Assembly (NCBI RefSeq): GCF_000381125.1
Contig: NZ_KB905941.1
Coordinates: 23,246-87,245 of the forward strand
DNA: 64,000 bases
Direction of reading: 5' to 3'
Source: Caldimonas manganoxidans ATCC BAA-369
GTDB lineage: Bacteria > Pseudomonadota > Gammaproteobacteria > Burkholderiales > Burkholderiaceae_C
The position numbers were made by a program, and so were the translations under genes. This document shows, piece by piece, positions 56,893 through 64,000 of this stretch. How positions within the stretch are numbered: the stretch's first letter is position 1; every line of letters begins with the position of its first letter. The notes below the pieces were generated by a model. The model searched no databases and had not been told where the DNA came from. It was given only the letters and a program-made list of their open reading frames with translations.

Positions 56893-59715
56893 TCAAACCT
56901 CCGCCAGCACCCGTTGATGACGGCGCCGATCGGCACGCGCGACGAGGTGACGCCACAGCAGCACCGCAGCCAGGCCCAGCGCGGCCAGCAGGTAGTTGGC
57001 CGCCTCCCAGCGGGCCGCCTGCCCTTCGGGCAGCGGCTCCAGCGTACGCGCCCATTGGCTGCGGCCGCGCAGGCTCAGCAAGGCGCGATCTTCCAGTGCC
57101 CAGTCGATCACGTTCTGCAGGAACGCCACCGGCTGCAAGTACAAGGTATTGAGCCCTTGAGAGGCCAAGTCGATCGCCGCATCCGAGCCGAACGCATTGC
57201 TGGCCACCACGACGAGCCGCGCCGAGGCCGGCGAATGCTCGATCACGCTCAAGGGCGTGCCGTCTTGGTCTTTGGCGCGCGGCGCGTCTTTGCCGCGGTA
57301 GAACGACTCGAAGCGCCCCTCCAAGGCCACGGCCAGCAGGCGCGGTCCGCGCTCGCCTTGCACCGCAAAGCCGGTTTCGGGATGGCGGCGGTAGTCGGGC
57401 AACACGTCCAGACTGTCGGACACCCAGCTGGCGGGGGAACTGTGCAGCAGCCGGGCGACTTGTCGGCCCGCTTGCCGCGCTTCGTCCACCTGGATGGGCG
57501 AGGCCCAGTTGAGCGTGAGCTGACGCAGCGCTGCCGTGATCGGATGGTGCGGGTCCAACCCATCGTCACGCAGATCCGGGAAATGCGGGTACGGCAGCAT
57601 GCGGATCTCGCGCACGGTCAGGCCGCCCACGCTGCGCTGCACTGGCACGGGCAATGCGGCATTGCGTTCGTCCAGCACCATTTGCGCGTCGATGCGCAGC
57701 CCATGGTGGGCCAACCAGTCCTCCAAGCCAGAGGTCTGACGCCGGGCGGTGAGGCTGGCTCCCACCTCCACCTGGAACGGCGAGGTGGCCAGCACGACGC
57801 TGCCGCCACGCATCAGGAACTGGTCGATCGCAAAGCGTTGCCGATCGTCCAGATTCTCGGGGCTGAGCACGAGCAACACGTCGGCCTCGGCGCTGAGGCG
57901 ACCGTCGCTGAGGTCGGTGTCGATCACGCGCGCGCCCTCGCCCAGCATCTCGGTCAGCCGACCAAAGCCGGTTGCGCCATACCCCTGGGGCCGCCACACT
58001 GCCACGGTGCGCAAATAGCCTGGGGCCATACGCTGCAAAGCCGCATCGATGTTGCGCTGCAGGGCTTCGCGCTCCAGCGGCTGCGGCAAGGGCACTTGCA
58101 CGGCTTGCCCCTGCTCGCTTTCGAGCACCATGTAGAACCAGAAGGGCTTGGGATCGATCAGGCTGGCCACTTGGGGGCCAAAGCCGTAGCGCTGCTGCAG
58201 TTCGCGCGCCAACGCGCCGCCGCCGGCATCGGGATCGGCAAAATGCAGCTCCAGCTTTCCCTGAGAGCGCTGGCGCAGCGTCTCCCCGATCGAGGCGAGG
58301 TGACCGCGCAGCTGACGCAGCGGCTCGGGCAAGCGCTCGTCGGGCGACACATACGCATTCAGCCGCACCGGCTGCGTCAGCCGTGCCGCCGGATTGCCGC
58401 CGGATTCGTAGGCCTGCACCACCTTGCGAATGGCGCGGGTCAACGCATATTCGGGATCACGCAGCACGACGTCGAGCTGTCCTTCGCCGCGCGCCTTCAC
58501 TTCGATCAGATCACGATAGCCCAAGGTCTCGTGCTGATCGCCATAGGCCACGACGACGTCGAAGTAGGAGCTGACCACTGCCGCCTGATGACGGCTGGCC
58601 ATTTGGAACGGTACCGGCCGCACACCGTAGCGCGAGGCCGCCTCTTCCTCGGCTTGACGGTCCTGTTGGGGGTCGATGATCTCCACGCGTGCGCGCGACC
58701 CGGCCGCCACCGCATACTCTTGCAGCACGTCTTTCATCTGCGGCACCAGCGGCGCCAGCAGCGGATGGGTGCGCGAGGAGAAATAGCCGCGAATCAGCAA
58801 GGGCTCTTGTAGCGAGGCGAGCTGGGTTCGGGTCGCTTGCGACAAGCTGTACTGCCGCCCCTCGGTGAGATCCAGGCGCGCCAGCGACAAGGGGGCAAGC
58901 CAGAAATGCGCGGCCACCAGATTGGCCACGCCCAGACCCACGGCCCAGGCCCAGCGACGCTGCGCCGCTTGGGCGGGCTGACCCACCCAGCGCAAGCGCT
59001 CCAAGCCGTAGAGATTGAGCAACAAAAAGATGCCGACGATGCTGACGTAGTAGTACAGGTCCCGCAAGTCGAGCACGCCGCGAGTGATGGACTCGAAGCG
59101 CGAGCCGCTGCCCAGCAGCGCCAGCACACCCGCCACGTCATGGCCGAACAAGGCGGTGAAGAAGTCCGCCCCCACCAGATAGAACGCCCCACAGACCACG
59201 GCCGTGAGGATGAGCGCAACGACGGGATTGTCCGTGCGTGCGCTCAGCGTTTGCCCGATGGCCACATAGGCGGCGGCCAGCAAGAGCGTGGCCACATAGC
59301 CCCCCACCACAGGGCCTGGATCCAACGGCCCCAACCAGGCCGCGGTGAACACCACCGGCCAGGTCAGCGCCAGAGCCAGCGCCACCAAGGCCCAAGTGGC
59401 TAGGAACTTGCCCAGCACCAGGCTGGCTGGCCGCACCGGTGCGGTCAGCAGTGTCTCCATGGTGCCGAAGCGGCGCTCCTCGGACCAGCTGCGCATCGTC
59501 AGGGCCGCCACCAGAAAGATCAGCAGCAGCGGCATCCAACGGAACAGCGGGCGCACATCGGCAATGTTGCGAGCGAAGTAGGCCTCGACCCAAAACACCA
59601 CGAACAGCGTGGCAGCCAGGAAGCCGGCGATGAACAGGTACGCCGCCGGACTGGCGAAATGTCCCCGAAACTCTTTGCGCGCTATGTGGCCGATTTCCCG
59701 CAAGCAGTCACGCAT
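56893..59715 (-). CDS. Fused ABC permease (GldF-like) and GldG-like auxiliary protein
   Basis: 940 aa. Residues about 1-250 are an ABC-2 permease (RKEFRGHFASPAAYLFIAGF, six helices), continuing into a GldG-like periplasmic/auxiliary region (about 275-900) with LTEGRQYSLSQATRTQLASL and VLVLSPENLDDRQRFAIDQF, and a final membrane helix. In Flavobacterium GldF and GldG are separate and needed for gliding; here they are one protein. The host is not a known glider, so the cargo is unknown. Confidence 0.88.
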   Translation of the reverse strand: MRDCLREIGHIARKEFRGHFASPAAYLFIAGFLAATLFVVFWVEAYFARNIADVRPLFRWMPLLLIFLVAALTMRSWSEERRFGTMETLLTAPVRPASLVLGKFLATWALVALALALTWPVVFTAAWLGPLDPGPVVGGYVATLLLAAAYVAIGQTLSARTDNPVVALILTAVVCGAFYLVGADFFTALFGHDVAGVLALLGSGSRFESITRGVLDLRDLYYYVSIVGIFLLLNLYGLERLRWVGQPAQAAQRRWAWAVGLGVANLVAAHFWLAPLSLARLDLTEGRQYSLSQATRTQLASLQEPLLIRGYFSSRTHPLLAPLVPQMKDVLQEYAVAAGSRARVEIIDPQQDRQAEEEAASRYGVRPVPFQMASRHQAAVVSSYFDVVVAYGDQHETLGYRDLIEVKARGEGQLDVVLRDPEYALTRAIRKVVQAYESGGNPAARLTQPVRLNAYVSPDERLPEPLRQLRGHLASIGETLRQRSQGKLELHFADPDAGGGALARELQQRYGFGPQVASLIDPKPFWFYMVLESEQGQAVQVPLPQPLEREALQRNIDAALQRMAPGYLRTVAVWRPQGYGATGFGRLTEMLGEGARVIDTDLSDGRLSAEADVLLVLSPENLDDRQRFAIDQFLMRGGSVVLATSPFQVEVGASLTARRQTSGLEDWLAHHGLRIDAQMVLDERNAALPVPVQRSVGGLTVREIRMLPYPHFPDLRDDGLDPHHPITAALRQLTLNWASPIQVDEARQAGRQVARLLHSSPASWVSDSLDVLPDYRRHPETGFAVQGERGPRLLAVALEGRFESFYRGKDAPRAKDQDGTPLSVIEHSPASARLVVVASNAFGSDAAIDLASQGLNTLYLQPVAFLQNVIDWALEDRALLSLRGRSQWARTLEPLPEGQAARWEAANYLLAALGLAAVLLWRHLVARADRRRHQRVLAEV

Positions 59716-60643
59716 GGTTCACCTCCCGGACAGTGTCGGACACCAGGCCGTTGACCTCGGCAAACACGGTCTCCAGATCGCGCTGGCGTGGCTGCAAGGC
59801 ATGCAGACGCACGCCGGCACGCACCAGCGCATCGGCCACGGCCGCAGCCGCTTCGATCGGCGCCTGCACGCACCAGCACGGCGGCGAAGCCTCCCCAGGC
59901 TCGGCCCGCACCTCTTGCACGGCGGGCAGTTCGCGCAAGGCCGCGGCCACATCGCCTTCGGCACGCACGAGCAAGCCATCCCCGCGCTGCAGATCGGTCA
60001 GTCGGGCGTCGAGCACCAAGCGGCCGGCGCGCATGATCAATACCCGCTCGCAGCTGGCCTGCACTTCTTGCAGGATGTGGGTCGAGACGATCACCGTGGC
60101 CTGACGCGCCAGCTCGGCGATGAGCTCACGCATGTGCAGGATTTGCGTCGGATCCAATCCGTTGGTCGGCTCGTCGAGGATCACAATGGCCGGGTCGTGC
60201 AAGAGCGCCTGGGCCACGCCCACACGCTGCCGATAGCCGCGCGAGAGCGTTTGGATCGCGGCGGTGGCCTTGTCCTTCAGTGCGGTGCGGGCCATCGCCC
60301 GGGCGACGGCCTGCGCGCGGCGGGAAGCCGGCACGCCGTGCAAGGCCGCCTGGAAGTCCAGGTAGTCGATCACCGTCATCTCCGGCCACACTGGACAGTT
60401 TTCTGGCAGATAGCCGATGCGCTGCTGCACGGCGCGGCGGTGTAGACCGACCTCCAGGCCGTCCACCCGCACCGAGCCCGCGCTGGGCTCGAGATAGCCG
60501 GTGATCATCTTCATGATGGTGGTCTTGCCGGCACCGTTGTGGCCCAGCAGGCCCACCACCTCACCAGGCGCGATGTCGAAGCTGACATCGTCCACGGCGG
60601 TCAGCGCGCCATAGCGACGCGTCAGGTGTTCCACCTGGATCAT
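59708..60643 (-). CDS. ABC transporter ATPase (GldA-like)
   Basis: 311-aa ATPase: Walker A GHNGAGKTT, signature LSRGYRQRVGVAQALL and Walker B VILDEPTNGLDP. C-terminal region has the accessory fold of ABC-2 exporters. Start has GAGGAG ten bases upstream, within a GGAGG/CCTCC inverted repeat. Stop overlaps the permease start by 8 bp. Confidence 0.92.
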   Translation of the reverse strand: MIQVEHLTRRYGALTAVDDVSFDIAPGEVVGLLGHNGAGKTTIMKMITGYLEPSAGSVRVDGLEVGLHRRAVQQRIGYLPENCPVWPEMTVIDYLDFQAALHGVPASRRAQAVARAMARTALKDKATAAIQTLSRGYRQRVGVAQALLHDPAIVILDEPTNGLDPTQILHMRELIAELARQATVIVSTHILQEVQASCERVLIMRAGRLVLDARLTDLQRGDGLLVRAEGDVAAALRELPAVQEVRAEPGEASPPCWCVQAPIEAAAAVADALVRAGVRLHALQPRQRDLETVFAEVNGLVSDTVREVNHA

Positions 60644-60725
60644 GTTGGGAGGCTCCTCCTCGGAACGAACGAGTTCGCGCCGGGCAGCGCCATGCACCCC
60701 CGGCGGGCTGGATGGATGGGAGTTC

Positions 60726-60775
60726 GGCGCCCGTTGGGCGCCTCGGGACCTTGGCGGGCCGCCTCAGGGCGGCCC
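60726..60775. repeat. Two adjacent GC hairpins in the gap before the GldA-like gene
   Basis: GGCGCCC (60726-60732)/GGGCGCC (60736-60742) and GGGCCGCC (60756-60763)/GGCGGCCC (60768-60775) form two stable hairpins in the otherwise empty 285-bp stretch upstream of the ATPase gene. No T-runs follow. Confidence 0.5.
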
Positions 60776-60928
60776 GGCGCGCACGGCCTCGGACATGAGG
60801 CCACAGGGCCGCAACGGCGGTGAGATGCGTATCGGATTCATGGCCATGCAGGACAGCTCAGAAACCGTGACGTGACGATCCGCCCCCTCAGATGGGGCTG
60901 CAGCGAAAAAGTTCAAGTCTGCGTAGGA

Positions 60929-62230
60929 TCACGCAACCAAGATCGCCCGGAAGTCGTTGACATTGGTGTACGTGGGCCCAGTGATGACCAAGTCCCCCAA
61001 CGCCTCGAAATAGCGATAGGCATCGTTGCGATCGAGCACCTCTGTCGCGTTGAGCCCCAAGGCCTGGCCGCGCGCCAAGGTATCGGGGGTCACGATCGCG
61101 CCGGCGTTGTCCTCCACGCCGTCGATGCCATCGGTGTCGGCCGCCAGCACGTACACGCCCGGCTGCCCCTGGAGGGCCAAGGCGGTTCCCAACAGAAACT
61201 CGGTCGCCCGGCCACCGCGCCCACCGGCACTGCGCACCGTGACCGTGGTCTCACCGCCAGACAGCAGCACACACGGCCGCGCGAACGGCTGGTTGCGCCG
61301 CGCCACCTGGCGAGCCAAAGCCGCATGGACTTGCCCGACCACACGCGATTCGCCCTCGATTTCATCGCTGAGGATGTGGGCCTGCACACCCAGTGCTTGC
61401 GCGGCCTCGGCCGCCGCTTCCAGCGCCTGCTGCGGGGTGGCGATCAGGTGGACCTCATGCCCCTCGAAGATCGGATCGCCGGGCTTGGGAGTTTCCAGTT
61501 CGCCGCGCGCCCAGGCGGACTCGATGCCGGCCGGCAATGCGATGCCATAGCGCCGCACGATGGCCAAGGCCTCGGCACAGGTCGTCGCATCGGGCACCGT
61601 GGGGCCACTGGCGATCACACTGGGGTCGTCGCCAGGCACGTCGGAGATGACCAGCGTGACCACCCGGGCCGGGGCGCACAGCGCGGCCAGCCGACCTCCT
61701 TTGAGGGCCGACAGATGCTTGCGCACGCAGTTCATTTCGTCGATCGAGGCCCCGCTTTTCAACAGCGCGCGATTGATGTTCTGCTTGTCTTGCAGCGACA
61801 AGCCCGGCGCTGGCGCGCTGAGCAAGGCCGAACCGCCGCCGGAGATGAGACACAGCACCAGGTCGTCAGCCGTCAGCCCGCGGGTCAGCTCCATGATGCG
61901 CTGCGCCGCAGCCTGCCCGGCCGCATCGGGCACGGGATGCGCTGCCTCGACCACCTCGATCCGCCCGGGCGAGGCCCGATAGGCCGGGGGCACATGACCG
62001 TAGCGCGTCACCACCAAGCCACTGAGCGGCGCATCCTTCGGCCACAGGGCATCGACGGCCGCGGCCATCGCACCGCCGGCCTTGCCTGCGCCCAGCACCA
62101 GCGTGCGGCCACGCGGCACAGGCGGCAACCGTCCTTGCAAACACCGCTCGGGCTGGGCCCGTGCGATCGCCACCTCCAGCAAGTGGCGCAACAGGGCGCG
62201 TGGATCATCGAAGCAGGCTGGCAGGCTCAT
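60929..62230 (-). CDS. Glycerate 2-kinase (MOFRL/GckA type)
   Basis: 433-aa type II glycerate kinase making 2-phosphoglycerate from glycerate (tartrate, serine-cycle or glyoxylate routes). ISGGGSALLSAPAPG, VISDVPGDDPSVIASGPT and GGETTVTVRSAGGRGGRATE are diagnostic; the C-terminal MOFRL domain ends in TNVNDFRAILV. No tartrate or hydroxypyruvate gene is adjacent. Formerly annotated as hydroxypyruvate reductase TtuD. Confidence 0.93.
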   Translation of the reverse strand: MSLPACFDDPRALLRHLLEVAIARAQPERCLQGRLPPVPRGRTLVLGAGKAGGAMAAAVDALWPKDAPLSGLVVTRYGHVPPAYRASPGRIEVVEAAHPVPDAAGQAAAQRIMELTRGLTADDLVLCLISGGGSALLSAPAPGLSLQDKQNINRALLKSGASIDEMNCVRKHLSALKGGRLAALCAPARVVTLVISDVPGDDPSVIASGPTVPDATTCAEALAIVRRYGIALPAGIESAWARGELETPKPGDPIFEGHEVHLIATPQQALEAAAEAAQALGVQAHILSDEIEGESRVVGQVHAALARQVARRNQPFARPCVLLSGGETTVTVRSAGGRGGRATEFLLGTALALQGQPGVYVLAADTDGIDGVEDNAGAIVTPDTLARGQALGLNATEVLDRNDAYRYFEALGDLVITGPTYTNVNDFRAILVA

Positions 62231-62315
62231 CAGCGAAGACTCCCGGGAAAATTGCCGACAGTCGGCAAGCCTACCTCATCCTGGCGCGGCGCGGCCGCAC
62301 GATGCTCACCAAGGC

Positions 62316-62345
62316 TTGACTGGGCCGCCACGCGCATTCGATGAT
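62316..62345 (+). promoter_or_regulatory. Candidate sulP promoter
   Basis: TTGACT (62316-62321) and GATGAT (62340-62345) with 18 bp between, 46 bp ahead of the sulP ATG. Confidence 0.35.
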
Positions 62346-62390
62346 TGTCACGAGACTGCTGCGAATCCATCCGTCACGGCGAACACAATC

Positions 62391-63773
62391 ATGGGTTTAC
62401 GGCTTCCCGCTGGCATCGAACTCGCATCCTTCCGCCCCCGTCTCCTCGATGATTGGCGGCAATACAACCGCCAACGCTTCGTGCAAGACATCTCGGCCGG
62501 CCTGACCGTGGGCGTGGTGGCGCTGCCCTTGGCCATGGCCTTTGCCATCGCCTCTGGCGTCAAGCCCGAGCAAGGCCTCATCACCGCGATCATCGCCGGC
62601 TTTCTCATCTCGGCGTTGGGCGGCTCCAGCGTCCAGATCGGTGGGCCGGCCGGCGCCTTCATCGTGATCGTGTATGGCATCGTTCAGCGCTACGGCCTGG
62701 GCAACCTGCTCATCGCCACCGTGTTGGCGGGGGCCCTGATGTTCTTGATGGGCTTGTTCAAGCTGGGCGTGTTGGTGCGTTACATCCCAGTCACCATCGT
62801 CATCGGCTTCACCAACGGCATCGCGGTACTCATCGCTGTATCCCAAGTCAAGGATTTGCTCGGCCTGAAGATCGAGCATCTGCCGGCCGACTTCTTCAGC
62901 CAAATCCGCACGCTGGCCCATCATCTGGACAGCTTCAACCCCATCGCCCTGTGCATCGGCCTGGGGTGCCTGGCCATCGTCATCCTCTGGCCGAAGCTAT
63001 ATGCCCTGCCCGCCGTCGCGCACTCACCTGCGCAGCGCATGTTGAAGGCGGTGGCCCGTCTGCCTGGGACCATCGTCGCGTTGGGCTTGGCTACGGCATC
63101 GACCGCGCTGTTCGGCCTGTCGGTGGAGACGATCGGCTCGCGCTTCGGCGGCATCCCTCAGACCCTGCCCAGCCCGCAATGGCCGGCCTTTTCCTGGGAT
63201 GGCATCCGCCAACTGTTCATCCCCACGCTCACGATTGCCATGCTCGGCGCGATCGAATCGCTGCTGTGTGCACGGGTGGCCGACAGCCTGAGCGACCGTC
63301 CTCGCCACGACCCCAATCAGGAATTGATGGGGCAGGGCGTGGCCAACATGGTCGTGCCATTCTTCGGCGGTATTCCGGCCACCGGCACGATTGCACGCAC
63401 GGTCACCAACGTCCGTTCCGGCGCCACCAGTCCGGTGGCAGGCATGGTGCATGCGCTCACACTGCTGGCGGTGGTGCTGGTGGCCGCGCCACTGGCCTCA
63501 CACGTGCCGCTTTCGGCTTTGGCCGGGATCCTGCTCTACGTGGCATGGAACATGGGCGAATGGCACGAGTTCGTGCGCTTACGCCAGTTCTCGATGCTCT
63601 ACCGCGTGCTGCTGGTGGGCACTTTCGTCCTCACGGTGGTGTTCGACCTCACCGTGGCGGTGGAAGTCGGTCTGGTGATGGCCTGTATTTTCTTCATCTA
63701 CCTGTCGAATCCCGGACGATCATATACTACCGTCACGCCACGGCTACCTGCTCGCGCGCAGCGTTCTGGCTGA
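62391..63773 (+). pseudogene. SulP family anion transporter, truncated by IS insertion
   Basis: The first 436 codons encode a SulP permease (VALPLAMAFAIASGVKPEQG, GGSSVQIGGPAGAFIVIVYG, IPATGTIARTVTNVRSGATS). At about 63702, right after the last membrane helix (CIFFIY), the frame enters an IS481-type element and stops at 63775-equivalent TGA after 24 foreign residues. The STAS domain (usually about 100 aa) is therefore missing. The permease would be 460 aa against a family norm of about 550-600. Substrate (sulfate, bicarbonate, other anions) cannot be told. Confidence 0.85.
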
Positions 63774-64000
63774 GATTTTGGGCCCGCGGCGCAGCAGCAA
63801 GGCGGTCTGATACCGGGGAGTTCCACACATGATCACTCGACTGCACAAGTGCGCCCGCACCACACCGCGCGTCAGAGCCGAAATCGCCGCCAGCAACGAC
63901 CCCATCGCCACGCTGGCACAGCGCTACGGGGTGTCGCCCATGACGGTGCTCAAGTGGAAACACCGCACCGACTTCGAGGACCGTCCCCACACGGCACATC
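63703..64000 (+). mobile_element. IS481-type insertion sequence (left part; continues past window)
   Basis: Begins at TGTCGAATCCCGGACGATCA, consistent with an IS481-family left end starting in TGT, placed exactly where sulP homology stops. The transposase gene follows. The right end lies outside the window, so inverted repeats and target duplication could not be checked. Confidence 0.75.
63829..64000 (+). CDS. IS481 family transposase (N-terminal part)
   Basis: Partial: 57 codons are inside the window. The helix-turn-helix start RLHKCARTTPRVRAEIAAS, then TLAQRYGVSPMTVLKWKHR, matches the N-terminus of IS481 transposases; the DDE core would lie beyond the edge. GGGGAG eight bases before the ATG. 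Confidence 0.88.
   Translation, partial: MITRLHKCARTTPRVRAEIAASNDPIATLAQRYGVSPMTVLKWKHRTDFEDRPHTAH

Overview
The window reads as chromosomal DNA of a high-GC betaproteobacterium of the order Burkholderiales. The evidence is gene order: the cox cluster with its lineage-type helper genes (DUF2244, 36-aa assembly protein, ctaG, DUF2970, DUF2909), rhodanese-grxC-secB-gpsA next to gpmA, yqgE-ruvX-pyrR-pyrB-pyrC', rubredoxin-pilGHIJ-chpA opposite thiD-hemL-mpl, and fkpB-ispH-serS-tRNA-Ser opposite radC. A Comamonadaceae/Tepidimonas-like host is plausible, but genus cannot be fixed by eye.

Layout. 1-5.9 kb: caa3-type cytochrome c oxidase operon on the minus strand (DUF2244, coxB with a fused cytochrome c, coxA, 36-aa assembly protein, ctaG, DUF2970, coxC), facing DUF2909 across a bidirectional terminator. 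5.9-13 kb: housekeeping genes (methyltransferase, comF, trmL, an orphan Bug solute-binding protein, gpsA, secB, grxC, rhodanese, gpmA, plsC). 13-16.8 kb: pyrimidine operon whose dihydroorotase has lost its metal-binding motifs. 16.8-29.6 kb: photolyase, then a Pil-Chp twitching chemosensory operon (pilG, pilH, pilI, pilJ, a 2041-aa chpA and a GGDEF diguanylate cyclase) headed by a rubredoxin. 29.7-33.4 kb: thiD-like kinase, hemL, mpl. 33.4-39.6 kb: enoyl-CoA hydratase, a small conserved unknown, and a ubiH-like/dsbC/M61 peptidase operon, then a MOSC protein. 39.6-44.5 kb: divergent metR/metE with a MetR box, a cobalamin riboswitch directly AFTER metE, and a double hot-dog thioesterase broken by an 8-bp tandem duplication. 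44.5-50.4 kb: ychF, aldo/keto reductase, putA. 50.4-51.6 kb: a lower-GC two-gene cassette beside tRNA-Ser(CGA). 51.7-55.9 kb: serS, ispH, fkpB, radC, smr. 55.9-60.6 kb: a GldA / fused GldF-GldG / DUF4340 ABC system. 60.9-64 kb: glycerate 2-kinase, then a SulP transporter cut off by an IS481-type element that runs off the window.

Most of the window is ordinary core genome. The places that deserve attention are the misplaced cobalamin riboswitch with the frameshifted gene behind it, the IS481 insertion in sulP, the cassette at tRNA-Ser, the non-catalytic pyrC', the atypical ThiD and BioC-like enzymes, and the Gld-type ABC operon.
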